A stretch of DNA of 64,000 bases, from positions 62,001 through 126,000 of the forward strand of contig SCMY01000002.1 of the NCBI GenBank assembly GCA_005502805.1, in the 5' to 3' direction. The notes beneath the pieces are model-generated. The model searched no databases. It worked only from the letters and a program-made list of their open reading frames with translations, and was not told the DNA's origin. This document shows, piece after piece, positions 24,279 to 33,173 of the stretch. The stretch's first letter is position 1; every line of letters begins with the position of its first letter. A program made the position numbers and the translations under genes. The stretch comes from Rhizobiales bacterium 2SD. Its GTDB lineage: Bacteria > Pseudomonadota > Alphaproteobacteria > Rhizobiales > Beijerinckiaceae.

Positions 24279-24887
24279 ATGCCATTCTCCGTCTATGTCA
24301 CTGGCTTCACCATGTGCCTCAGCCTGATCGTCGCAATCGGCGCCCAGAACAGCTTCGTGCTGCGGCAGGGCCTACGGAACGAGCACGTCTTCGCGGTCTG
24401 CCTGACCTGCGCACTCTCGGATGCGGTGCTGATCCTCGCCGGCGTCCTCGGCCTCAAGCAGGCGACGGCGCTGCTGCCCATGCTCGAACCGGCTCTGCGC
24501 TATGGCGGCGCCGCCTTCCTGATCTGGTACGGCGCGCGCAGCCTGCTCTCGGCGCTACGCTCATCCGAGGCTCTGGCGGTCGGCACCGCCGGTGGCGCGA
24601 CGCTGTCCGCCAGTCTCGTCACCTGCGCCGCGCTGACCTGGCTCAACCCGCATGTCTATCTCGACACCGTGCTGCTGATCGGCAGCATCGCCAGCCAGTT
24701 CCCGCGGCAGGAACTTGTCTTCGCCGCAGGGGCGATGACCGCCTCGTTCCTGTTCTTCTTCGGGCTCGGCTATGGCGCCCGCTGGCTGCGCCCACTCTTC
24801 GCCGACCCGAAGTCCTGGCGCATCCTCGACGGCATCGTCGCCGCCACCATGTGGGCGATCGCTTTCAAGCTGCTGCGGAGCGGTTGA
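24279..24887 (+). CDS. LysE/ArgO-type basic amino acid exporter
   Basis: This 202-residue inner-membrane exporter has six hydrophobic segments. The N-terminal segment contains the family pattern SLIVAIGAQNSFVLRQGL near residue 15, and LTWLNPHVYLDT lies near 120. These match LysE/ArgO proteins, which export lysine and arginine and protect against excess of these amino acids or of the toxic analogue canavanine. The divergent ArgP-like regulator gene supports arginine/lysine as cargo. Length is typical. Confidence 0.93.
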   Translation: MPFSVYVTGFTMCLSLIVAIGAQNSFVLRQGLRNEHVFAVCLTCALSDAVLILAGVLGLKQATALLPMLEPALRYGGAAFLIWYGARSLLSALRSSEALAVGTAGGATLSASLVTCAALTWLNPHVYLDTVLLIGSIASQFPRQELVFAAGAMTASFLFFFGLGYGARWLRPLFADPKSWRILDGIVAATMWAIAFKLLRSG

Positions 24888-24983
24888 TCAGCTGAAAGGG
24901 AAAAAATCTGCCCTATCAGCCGCTTGCGAGCAAAGCCTGAATCAACCCCGCACGCATTTGAATCCGTTTGCCAGCGCCTTGAA

Positions 24984-27900
24984 TCAGTTCTGCAGCGGTG
25001 AGCGCGACAGCGGCCGCGGCACCGACTGGATGTCGAGCGGCGGCGGCAATGGCGGTGCCTCGCCGCGCGGCCTGCCATAGCCCGGCGGATCGCCCGGAAT
25101 ATAGGAAGGCGGCGCTCCCTGCAGGATCATCGGTCCGGGGCGACCTTCGATCGCGGCCCGGATCGCTGCCTGCCTTGCCCGCTCCTCAGCTTCGGCCTTG
25201 CGCCGCTCGTCCTCGGCCTTGCGCAATTCCTCCTGGCGTTTCGCGATCTCCGCCTTCCGAGCTTCCTCGGCGAGGCGCGCCTCTTCCAGTCTGCGGGCGA
25301 TCTCGGCCTTGCGGGCCTCCTCGACCTGTCTCGCCTCCTCGGCACGCCGCGCAACCTCCGCCTTGCGAGCCTCCTCGACCTGCCTCGCCTCCTCGGCTTT
25401 GCGCGCTTCCTCCGCCCGCTTCTCCTCGACGATGCGGCGCTCCTCCTCGGCCTTCAGGAATTCGGCGAGCTTGCGCTCGTTCTCGCGCAGCTCGCGTTCG
25501 GCCCGCAGACGACGCACATGCATCGCCCGCTCGCGCTGATCGGCCTCGAAGGCTTCGACCCGTTCGATCTCGCGCGCCAGCGCCCTCGCCGCAACGACAT
25601 TGGAGAGCGCGCCGACATCGGTCTCGCGCCGCGGCGCTTCGATCGGCCCGCGCCAGGCGACGCCGACCTGCGGCATCTGCTCCGGCCAGCCCTTCGGCGT
25701 CGCCCCGAGCGGGCGCAGATTGAGGCGCAGGTCGGTGGTCATCGCCCGCCAGTCGACCACCCCGCTCGCATCGGCCCGCAGGCCCGCACGCTCGACCGAG
25801 ACGGGCGAGACCCGCAACACGCCGGCCGCCTGGGTGAAGGGGATGGTGACGTCACCGAGCGGCCAGCTCGCCTTCTCCAGGGCTTCGCCGATCCGATCCT
25901 GCAGCCGTCCGGTCTCGCTTTCGGAGGCGTCATCACCCGTCGTCGCGATCACCTTGGAAATCGCGGCGGGATCGAAGCGCGCCATGCCGGCGCCCGTAAC
26001 GCTGATCGAGCCGGCGCCGCCGAGCGCTGCGATCAAGCGCGCCGGGCTTTCGCCCGAGCCGCCGGCCTCGAAACTGCCGGAGAGCTTGCCGGTCAGCGCG
26101 CCCCTAGTCAGTGTGGCGAGGTCGAGCCCGGCGAGGCCGAGCCTGCCATTGACCTGTGCCAGCCCGCCCTCGCGCCGCGCCGTGAGCCGGCCGCTGACCT
26201 CGCCGCCTGCATGATTGCCGCGCAGGTTGTCGAGGACCAGCCCGTCCGGCCCTGCCGCCAGGTCGAGCCGTGCCTTGGACAGCGCGACCTTGTCGGTCAG
26301 GTCGAGCCGCTCGGCGGAAAGAGCCAGCCTGACCTCGCCGAGCCCTGTCGCATTCTGGAAGCGGCTCGGCGACCACTGGCTGCCGGCGACAGGTTGGGCC
26401 TGTCCGATCACAGTGGTGAGCGCCGGCTGCAGCGCCAGATAGGGCAGATCAAGCCGCCCGCCGATCCCGCGCTCGGCCGAGAAGCTCAATGCGCCGCGCG
26501 CCGCCTTGCCGCCGGCATTGACGACGAGGTCGTCGAGCCGCGCCTCTTCGCCGAACGAGACGCGCCCGGAGGCATCGAGCAAGCCGTCGGGAACGAGCGG
26601 CGCCAGCCCGTCCGGCAGGATCTGATCCGGCCCGTCGGCCTGAAGGCTGAGCCGCGCCACGTCGCCCGCCCCTTCCAGCACCAGCATCAGCCCTGGCCCG
26701 GCGAGCGAGCCGACCGGTCCATTCGCGCCGAAGCCGAGCGAAAGCTCACCCGAACCGCCACGTGCTGGACGCGGCAGGCCGAAGGCGGCGAAGGCACGGC
26801 GGCGATCATCGAGCGAGAGCTTCACATCGCCGCCGCGCCACTGCCCGGCCGCGTCGAGCTTGCCGTTGAGCGAAAGCCGCCCGGCCTGGGCCGAGCCTTC
26901 GGCGACGACGCTGGTCTCGCCATTCGGCGCGCGTGCCAGCTTGAAGCTGGCATCGATGCCAGCGAGCCCGTCCTCGATCCGCGGCAGCACGCGGCGGAAG
27001 CCCTCCGGCAGCAGCGGCCCGGCCAGGGCGGTCAGCGCGGCGAAGCGCGGCGCGCGCACCCGCCCGGCGATTTCGCCGCCGCCCGGTAGCAACGCTCCCT
27101 CGCCCTCGACCTTGACGCCGCCGAAGCCGTCGACCGCCAGACGGCTGAGGCGCCAGTCGCTGGCCAACCGGGTCAACGCGACCCGGGCCGAGCCTGGCGG
27201 CGCCGAGAGATAGCGCAACCCGTTCAGGGTGAGATCGAGCGCAAGGTCGCGCCGGCCGGTAAGCGCATTCAGGCTGTCGCCCGGCGGCAAGGTCGAAAGG
27301 TCGAGCCCGTTCACCGTCAGCCTCGCGTCGAGCCGGCTTGCCGTGATGGCGCCGGAGCCTTCGAGCCGCGGCCCGGAGCCTGCCCGGGCAGTCATGCGGC
27401 TGATCGCGAGGCGCTCATTGCTCCAGTCCAGCGTGGCCGCACCGTCGACGCTGCGCAACGCCGCGAAGCTGTCGGCCAGTCCCGCCTCGACGCCGAGCCG
27501 CGCCAGCGCCAGCGCCGCCCGGCGCGCATCGGGCGCCTTCGCCTCGACCGTGCCGCGGAAGCCCTGGCCGTCGAGCGCGCCGCGGGCATCGAGCACGGCA
27601 TTGGCGATCCTGACCGTGGCGCTGCCCGCCTCGATCCCGTCGCCACCGAGCTTGCCGCGCAGAGCAAAGCCGCTGAAATCCTCGCCGCGCCAGACGATCT
27701 GGTCGAGTTCGAGCGACAGATCGACCGGCCCTGGCAGCGCCCGCAGCGCGTGCTGATAGCCCGGCCGCTGGGCCAGCGCCTCGCTCAACGCATCGGCATC
27801 GAGCCGGCGCGCCTTGAGCTGGACGCTACCCGTGCTGTCGCCCGGATTGAACGAGCCCTCGCCTTCCAGCCGCGCTGCGCCGCCCGCGATCTCGACGGCG

Positions 27901-28682
27901 AGCCCGGCGAAGTCGAGGCGCCGGCTGTCGCCGCTGACCCGGCCGGCGAGACTCACCGCCCCACCGGGCGCGATCGTGAAGCTGCCTTCCAGCCCTGGTC
28001 GGACACGCCCATCCGCGCCGGCGAGGATCAGCGAGCCGTCGAAGCCGAACTGCGTCTGATCGCCCGTGACAGAGGCCTTGGTCCGTAGTCGCCCGTCAGC
28101 CTCGATCGCGCCGGTGGCGAAGCGCAGGGACGAACCGGCGATCTCGCCCTCGACACGCCAGGGCCCATGCAGGGCAACGGCAGAGACATCGACCGAGATC
28201 GGCGCCAGCGTCTGTGCCGGCTTGCCGGGCTCGCGCCAGATCGCGGCCGCGCGGCGGATTGCCAGGCGATCAATAGCGGTCTCGCTCGGCAGACCGGCGC
28301 CCAGCCGCACTGGCAGCGCGATGGCGCCGCTCTCGTCGGCGACGAGATTGAGCGTCAGCCCGTCGGCCTCGGCCTCGACCAGCCTGAACTCGCCGCGCGC
28401 CAGCGGCGCCAGCGCGAGCTCGGCCGTCAGCTTTTCGATGCTGGCGCTGCTCGTCTCAGCCCCGCCGGAGCCGAGGCGCACCTCGCCAAGCGTCAAACGC
28501 GGCGACGGCAGCAGCCGCAGCCCGATCTCGCCGGCGACTCGTGTCTCCACGCCGAGCGCGGCACTGATCCGCTGCTCGAAATGGGGCCTGTACTCGCGCC
28601 AGTCGACGAAGCCGGGCCCCAGCAGCGCGGCCAGCAACGCCGCGACGAGCAGCCCGGCCAGAAGGGTCAGGGCCTCACGCAC
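24984..28682 (-). CDS. AsmA-family envelope protein with long charged C-terminal helix
   Basis: This 1232-residue AsmA-type protein has one N-terminal membrane segment (LTLLAGLLVAALLAALLGPG), an AsmA N-terminal domain (VETRVAGEIGLRLLPSPRLT) and then a long series of beta-rich repeats. The AsmA_2/DUF3971-like C-terminal region includes LARLTRGALTGKLSGSFEAGG-type motifs, which here start near residue 860. AsmA-like proteins bridge the periplasm and are implicated in phospholipid transport to the outer membrane. From about 1030 to 1178 the protein is almost entirely Glu, Arg, Lys and Ala, with an 18-residue repeat around RAEEARQVEEARKAEVAR. A Pro-rich tail ends the chain. The extension is unlike the E. 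coli AsmA. Start is GTG at 28682. Confidence 0.86.
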   Translation of the reverse strand: MREALTLLAGLLVAALLAALLGPGFVDWREYRPHFEQRISAALGVETRVAGEIGLRLLPSPRLTLGEVRLGSGGAETSSASIEKLTAELALAPLARGEFRLVEAEADGLTLNLVADESGAIALPVRLGAGLPSETAIDRLAIRRAAAIWREPGKPAQTLAPISVDVSAVALHGPWRVEGEIAGSSLRFATGAIEADGRLRTKASVTGDQTQFGFDGSLILAGADGRVRPGLEGSFTIAPGGAVSLAGRVSGDSRRLDFAGLAVEIAGGAARLEGEGSFNPGDSTGSVQLKARRLDADALSEALAQRPGYQHALRALPGPVDLSLELDQIVWRGEDFSGFALRGKLGGDGIEAGSATVRIANAVLDARGALDGQGFRGTVEAKAPDARRAALALARLGVEAGLADSFAALRSVDGAATLDWSNERLAISRMTARAGSGPRLEGSGAITASRLDARLTVNGLDLSTLPPGDSLNALTGRRDLALDLTLNGLRYLSAPPGSARVALTRLASDWRLSRLAVDGFGGVKVEGEGALLPGGGEIAGRVRAPRFAALTALAGPLLPEGFRRVLPRIEDGLAGIDASFKLARAPNGETSVVAEGSAQAGRLSLNGKLDAAGQWRGGDVKLSLDDRRRAFAAFGLPRPARGGSGELSLGFGANGPVGSLAGPGLMLVLEGAGDVARLSLQADGPDQILPDGLAPLVPDGLLDASGRVSFGEEARLDDLVVNAGGKAARGALSFSAERGIGGRLDLPYLALQPALTTVIGQAQPVAGSQWSPSRFQNATGLGEVRLALSAERLDLTDKVALSKARLDLAAGPDGLVLDNLRGNHAGGEVSGRLTARREGGLAQVNGRLGLAGLDLATLTRGALTGKLSGSFEAGGSGESPARLIAALGGAGSISVTGAGMARFDPAAISKVIATTGDDASESETGRLQDRIGEALEKASWPLGDVTIPFTQAAGVLRVSPVSVERAGLRADASGVVDWRAMTTDLRLNLRPLGATPKGWPEQMPQVGVAWRGPIEAPRRETDVGALSNVVAARALAREIERVEAFEADQRERAMHVRRLRAERELRENERKLAEFLKAEEERRIVEEKRAEEARKAEEARQVEEARKAEVARRAEEARQVEEARKAEIARRLEEARLAEEARKAEIAKRQEELRKAEDERRKAEAEERARQAAIRAAIEGRPGPMILQGAPPSYIPGDPPGYGRPRGEAPPLPPPLDIQSVPRPLSRSPLQN

Positions 28683-28789
28683 GCTCTTGCATCGATCCTC
28701 ACCATGTCGATGGCGCGATCATGCACGCAAGTCGCGGCAGGATCACGACATTCTTGCGAGTGATCCCCGCTTGGGAGCGTGGTTCGATG

Positions 28790-30235
28790 TCACAAGGCGA
28801 TGATCTTGCCGGGGTTGAGGATGTTCTGCGGGTCGAGCGCGCGCTTGATCAGCCTCATCGTGGCGAGCGCCGCCGGGCTATGCTCGATCGTGAGGTACTT
28901 CATCTTCTTCTGGCCGACGCCGTGTTCGCCGGTACAGGTGCCCTCCATGGCGAGCGCCCGCTTGACCAGCCGGTCGATGAAGGCCTCGCAGCGCGCGACC
29001 TCGTCGGGATCGGCAAGATCGACCAGCGGCTGAGTGTGGAAATTGCCGTCGCCGACATGGCCGACAATCGGCGCGATCAGCCCGGACGCCTCGATGTCGC
29101 GCTTGGTCTCGTCGACGCATTCGGCCAGCCGCGAGATCGGCACGCAGACATCGGTCGCGACCGATTCCGCGCCGGGCCGCAGCGCACGCGCCGCCCAATA
29201 GGCATCGTGCCGTGCCTGCCAGAGCTTGGAACGGTCCTCCGGCCTGGTCGCCCAGTCGAACGGCCCGCCGCCGAATTCGGCTGCGATCTCGCCAAAGCGT
29301 TCGGCCTGTTCCTTCACGCCCTCCTCGGAGCCATGGAACTCGACGAACAGCATCGTCGTCTCCGGCAGCCCAAGCTTGGAATGCAGGTTGACGCCGCGCA
29401 TCATCACGTCGTCGACCAGTTCGATCCGCGCCACCGGCAGGCCGGATTGGATCGTCATGATCGTCGCATCGCACGCCGCCTTCACCGAAGGGAACGGGCA
29501 GACGCCGGCCGACATCGCTTCGGGGATGCCGTGCAGCTTCAGCGTCACCTCGGTGATGATCCCGAGCGTGCCTTCCGAACCGACGAGCAGGCGGGTAAGA
29601 TCGTAGCCGGCCGAGGATTTGCGCGCCCGGCTCGCCGTCTTGACGATCGAGCCATCCGCCATCACCGCGGTCAGGGCGATGACGTTGTCCTTCATCGTGC
29701 CGTAGCGCACCGCATTGGTGCCCGACGCCCGCGTCGCCGCCATGCCGCCGATCGAGGCGTCGGCGCCGGGGTCGATCGGGAAGAACAGGCCCTGGTCGCG
29801 CAGATGCTCGTTGAGTTCCTTGCGGGTGACGCCGGCCTCGACGGTGCAGTCGAGGTCCTCGGCATGCACAGCGACGACCCGCTTCATCTGGCTCATGTCG
29901 ATTGAGACGCCGCCGAAGGGCGCGTTGACATGCCCCTCCAGCGAGGTGCCGGTCCCGAAGGCGATCACCGGAACCCCATGCTGGGCGCAGAGTTTTACGA
30001 TAGAGGCCACCTCTTCGGTGCTTTGGGGATAGACGACCGCATCCGGCGGCTGGTTCGGAATCCAGGTCAGGGTGTGACCGTGCTGCTGCCGGACCGCGAG
30101 GCTGGTGACGAGCCGGTTCCCGAAGAGGGCCGCCAAGTCCCGCGTCAGCGCGGCAACGGCCAGCGGCGACGGCGGCAGCTCTGCAGCACGAGCAGGGCTG
30201 GCTTGAGGCACGGAAGCGGTAGAAGGCATTGTCAT
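28790..30235 (-). CDS. FAD-binding oxidase, GlcD/D-lactate dehydrogenase family
   Basis: This 481-residue VAO-type flavoenzyme has an FAD-binding PCMH domain at about 50-230 (VIAFGTGTSLEGH, IDPGADASIGGMAATRASG and VGSEGTLGIITEV) and a C-terminal oxidase domain. The segment GHVGDGNFHTQPL near residue 395 and CTGEHGVGQKK near 435 are the conserved substrate and metal residues of D-2-hydroxyacid dehydrogenases such as GlcD and D-lactate dehydrogenase. Substrate is therefore a D-2-hydroxy acid. I prefer ATG at 30235; no strong ribosome site helps decide, and the ATG two codons later is possible. It is divergent from the thioesterase gene. Confidence 0.9.
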   Translation of the reverse strand: MTMPSTASVPQASPARAAELPPSPLAVAALTRDLAALFGNRLVTSLAVRQQHGHTLTWIPNQPPDAVVYPQSTEEVASIVKLCAQHGVPVIAFGTGTSLEGHVNAPFGGVSIDMSQMKRVVAVHAEDLDCTVEAGVTRKELNEHLRDQGLFFPIDPGADASIGGMAATRASGTNAVRYGTMKDNVIALTAVMADGSIVKTASRARKSSAGYDLTRLLVGSEGTLGIITEVTLKLHGIPEAMSAGVCPFPSVKAACDATIMTIQSGLPVARIELVDDVMMRGVNLHSKLGLPETTMLFVEFHGSEEGVKEQAERFGEIAAEFGGGPFDWATRPEDRSKLWQARHDAYWAARALRPGAESVATDVCVPISRLAECVDETKRDIEASGLIAPIVGHVGDGNFHTQPLVDLADPDEVARCEAFIDRLVKRALAMEGTCTGEHGVGQKKMKYLTIEHSPAALATMRLIKRALDPQNILNPGKIIAL

Positions 30236-30380
30236 GGCTGGAGAACTTCGCCTAGTCTGGAATGGTTCGGCCTTGGAGTAGCGGCTTGTGTTGTTTTCAC
30301 GCGCCCTTTCCGCGCCGGCAAGAGCCTGCGGCGCAGAGCCGCCCACGCATCGACGAGAGATGGACCGAAAGGAGGAGCCG

Positions 30381-30947
30381 ATGCCGGATGAAATTCGTAC
30401 GCCCGCTCTGTTCTTCGCTCCGTTCGTCTCGTCCCCGATGCGGGTCGAGCCGCAATGGATCGATTATAACGGCCATCTCAACATGGCCTATTACCATGTC
30501 CTGTTCGACCGCGCGGTCGACGAGGTCTTTTCGCTGGTGGGCCTCAACCAGGACTATGTCGAAGCCCGCAAGGCCTCGTTCTTCTCGGCCGAGTGCCATG
30601 TGCTCTACAAGCGCGAGGTAACGGTGCGCGATCAGGTCCGCGTCACCGCGCAGCTCATCGCCTTCGACGACAAGCGGCTGCATTATTACCTCGAGATGCG
30701 CCATGCCAGCGAAGGCTGGCTCGCCGCGACCTCGGAGAACCTGTCGCTGCATGTCGACATGGTGAGCCGCAGGGTGACGCCGTTCCCGGCCGACATCCTC
30801 GCCAATCTCGCGATCATGAAGGCGGCCCATGCCCAGATGCCGCGCCCGGCCACGGTCGGCCGCATGATCGGCATGCCGCAGAAGAGCGCGATCACCCTCG
30901 GCGAACCGGCGCCGGAAGCCGAGCGCGAGACGGAGACGCGGCACTAG
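30381..30947 (+). CDS. Hotdog-fold acyl-CoA thioesterase family protein
   Basis: This 188-residue thioesterase of the 4-hydroxybenzoyl-CoA type has VEPQWIDYNGHLNMAYYHV near residue 25, where the Asp-Tyr-Asn-Gly-His motif forms the active site of the hotdog fold. The helix FDRAVDEVFSLVG follows. The central strand segment and the C-terminal helix are complete. It hydrolyses an acyl-CoA thioester that cannot be named; relatives act on small acyl groups, and some occur in carnitine/betaine degradation. I chose the ATG at 30381 because AAGGAGG lies 6 bases upstream. It is divergent from the GlcD-like oxidase, with which it may share regulation. Confidence 0.88.
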   Translation: MPDEIRTPALFFAPFVSSPMRVEPQWIDYNGHLNMAYYHVLFDRAVDEVFSLVGLNQDYVEARKASFFSAECHVLYKREVTVRDQVRVTAQLIAFDDKRLHYYLEMRHASEGWLAATSENLSLHVDMVSRRVTPFPADILANLAIMKAAHAQMPRPATVGRMIGMPQKSAITLGEPAPEAERETETRH

Positions 30948-30968
30948 CCTCGCTGGCGACCCAGCTCT

Positions 30969-31562
30969 TCAGCGCTGCGGATAGATCGTCTCGCCGCGCT
31001 TGAGCATCTCGACGAAGGCCGCGATCTTCTTCCGCCGCCCGGCCTCCGTCTTGAGATTGTGGACACGGAACGCCAGCGCGAAGCGGTTCTGCGCGCTCAG
31101 CTTCGCGAGCATCTCCCGCGCCAGCGGCTCGGCGTCGATCGCGGCCTGGAGATCGTCGGGGATCTTCAGGTTCCGGCCGGCGCCATAAGCGCGCGCCCAG
31201 CGACCATCGGCCTTGGCCGCATCGACCTGCACCAGGCCATGGCTGGTCATCCGCCCCTCCGTGATCAGGCGAGCGACATTGTCGACATTGATCTGGCTCC
31301 AGATACTTTTGGCCGTCCTCGGCGTGTAGCGTTGCAGATAGCTGCGCTCGTCGAGGCTCTTCTTGACGCCGTCGATCCAGCCCCAGCACAGCACGACATC
31401 GATCGCCTCCTTCGGCGTGATCGACGGCAGGCCCGACGAGAGCTTGTGGATCTTGATCCAGACTTCGTCGGCACGGTGATGATGCTCGCCGAGCCAGGCA
31501 TAGAAGCCTGAGGCATCCTCGAATTCCCGGACCTTGTCGGGATCGACCACAACTGGCGCCAT
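30969..31562 (-). CDS. YdeI/OmpD-associated family protein
   Basis: This 197-residue YdeI-family protein shows the typical features FYAWLGEHHHRADEVWIKI near residue 20, IDVVLCWGWIDGVKKSLDE near 53, RYTPRTAKSIWSQINV near 79 and a C-terminal helical DUF1801-like part. YdeI proteins have been linked to resistance to antimicrobial peptides in Salmonella; a general cytoplasmic function is not established. It is convergent with the thioesterase gene, 21 bases away, and is probably expressed alone. Confidence 0.9.
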   Translation of the reverse strand: MAPVVVDPDKVREFEDASGFYAWLGEHHHRADEVWIKIHKLSSGLPSITPKEAIDVVLCWGWIDGVKKSLDERSYLQRYTPRTAKSIWSQINVDNVARLITEGRMTSHGLVQVDAAKADGRWARAYGAGRNLKIPDDLQAAIDAEPLAREMLAKLSAQNRFALAFRVHNLKTEAGRRKKIAAFVEMLKRGETIYPQR

Positions 31563-31660
31563 CGCTACTCCAATAGTCTCATTCTGGCCGAAAGGCCGGC
31601 GCTTCCTCTAGACAGCGAGCAGGCTCGCTCCTGTCAGCACCGAAGCGCCAGGGCCACCCG

Positions 31661-32461
31661 TCAATCGTCGCTGTCCGGGATCTTCAGCCGGTGGCCGCAG
31701 GCCTTGCAATGCACCGCGTCGGGGTCGTGTCGCTGCAGCGCGCATTCCGGACAGGGAAAGGTCACCTTGTGCGGCCGGAACAGCGCCTGTGCCAGCCGCA
31801 CGAACAGCGAGATGCCGGTGATCATGACCACGATCGAGGTCAATTTGCCGGCGATGCCCGGCAGGGTGATGTCGCCGAAGCCGGTCGTCGTCACCGTCGT
31901 GACGGTGAAATAGAGCGCCTCGACATAGCCCTCCAGCCCCGGCCGGCTCATGAAGAAGAAGGTGTAGACGAAGCCGGTGACCACGAAGAGGAAGGTCGCG
32001 AGATTGATCAGCGCCCGCGCCACGTCCTCCCAGTCGCGATAGCGCGTCTGGCGCAACTGCGCCCAGATCAGGCCGCGCTGCGACAGCGACCACAGCCTCA
32101 GGATGCGCAGGAAGCCGAAATTCTCCAGCCATTGCGGCGCCAGCAGCGTCGCCAGGATGAAGAGGTCGAGCAGCATGGTCGGCTGGCGCAGCAACCTGAG
32201 CATGTTCGAGGAAGCGAGAAAGCGCGCCGCGATCTCGGCGGCGACGATGATCGCGACGGTATAGTCGAGCCAGAGGAATTCCGGCCGCTCCCGCAGCATC
32301 GGCGTCGCCACGAAGAAGCCGATGATCAGGATGTCGACGATCAGCGTCGCGAACTGGAAGCGCAGCGCCGCCGGCGTACGGCCGTGATAGAGCTGCCGAA
32401 GCCGGTCGCGCAGCCCGGAGCTGCCATTGCTGCTGTCGTCGGGATCGGCGGCTGCGCTCAT
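31661..32461 (-). CDS. Potassium channel family protein with C-terminal zinc ribbon
   Basis: This 266-residue ion channel has about six hydrophobic segments between 30 and 220. An S4-like basic segment (FLRILRLWSLSQRG, with arginines spaced by three) occurs near 125, and the selectivity filter TTTGFGD is near 196. The pattern is that of a six-helix voltage-gated-type cation channel, with GFGD where potassium channels usually have GYGD. After the last helix, CPEC and CKAC form a four-cysteine zinc ribbon near 233-257, an uncommon cytosolic end for this family. It lies 46 bases downstream of btaB on the same strand and may be co-transcribed with the lipid genes. Confidence 0.86.
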   Translation of the reverse strand: MSAAADPDDSSNGSSGLRDRLRQLYHGRTPAALRFQFATLIVDILIIGFFVATPMLRERPEFLWLDYTVAIIVAAEIAARFLASSNMLRLLRQPTMLLDLFILATLLAPQWLENFGFLRILRLWSLSQRGLIWAQLRQTRYRDWEDVARALINLATFLFVVTGFVYTFFFMSRPGLEGYVEALYFTVTTVTTTGFGDITLPGIAGKLTSIVVMITGISLFVRLAQALFRPHKVTFPCPECALQRHDPDAVHCKACGHRLKIPDSDD

Positions 32462-32507
32462 CCCATCGGCGTAGCAGCGCGGCGGCGATCGCGTCCAGCC
32501 CCGGCGC

Positions 32508-33173
32508 TCACGCCGGCCTGATCGCCACCGCCTGCACGCTATAGCCGCCGAACAGCCGCGTGGTGCCGCCGACGGTCCCCGTCTCGGCACAGAGATCGGT
32601 CACGACGGCATCGAGATCCCGGCGCGGCGTGACATGGAACAGCGCCAGCCAGCGGTTCAACACGACCTTGAACGGACCGGGTAGATGCGCCTGGTCGCCG
32701 AAATCGACGATGTGCAGCGCCCCGCCCGGCGCCACGACACGCAGCCCTTGCTGCAAAGCCTCGCGCCAGGGTGGGATCATCGAGAGCGCGTAGGAGATCA
32801 CCACCCGCTCGAAGCCGGCGCGGCCGAACAGCGCCTGCGGGTCGAAATCCGTCGCATCGGCCTGCGCCAGGATGATGCGCTCGGACAGCCCCGCCTTCGC
32901 CACTTGCTCGCGAGCAGTGCGCAGCATCTCCTCGGACACGTCGAGCCCGTAGCAGCGCGCATGCGGATAACGCCGCGCGATCCTGATCAGGTTACGACCG
33001 GTGCCGCAGCCGACCTCCAGCACCGCGCCACCCGGCGGCGGCTCCAAACCGGCGATCAGCCCGTCGCGGCCGAGCAGATAGAACTTGCGGGTCGCATCAT
33101 AGATGTGCCGCTGGAAGCGATACATCCGGTCCATCAGACCGGCGGCATCCGCTCCGTTGTCGACTGCGCTCAC
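32508..33173 (-). CDS. btaB: Diacylglyceryl homoserine N-methyltransferase BtaB
   Basis: This 221-residue class I SAM-dependent methyltransferase has its SAM loop at VLEVGCGTGRNL near residue 51, followed by an acidic YGLDVSEEML strand near 72. The N-terminal MDRMYRFQRHIYDATRKFYL stretch is characteristic of BtaB. BtaB adds three methyl groups to diacylglyceryl homoserine made by BtaA, giving the phosphorus-free betaine lipid DGTS. Its ATG overlaps the btaA stop by 4 bases, so production of the two enzymes is coupled. The btaA neighbour makes the assignment specific; alone it would be a generic methyltransferase. Confidence 0.92.
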   Translation of the reverse strand: MSAVDNGADAAGLMDRMYRFQRHIYDATRKFYLLGRDGLIAGLEPPPGGAVLEVGCGTGRNLIRIARRYPHARCYGLDVSEEMLRTAREQVAKAGLSERIILAQADATDFDPQALFGRAGFERVVISYALSMIPPWREALQQGLRVVAPGGALHIVDFGDQAHLPGPFKVVLNRWLALFHVTPRRDLDAVVTDLCAETGTVGGTTRLFGGYSVQAVAIRPA

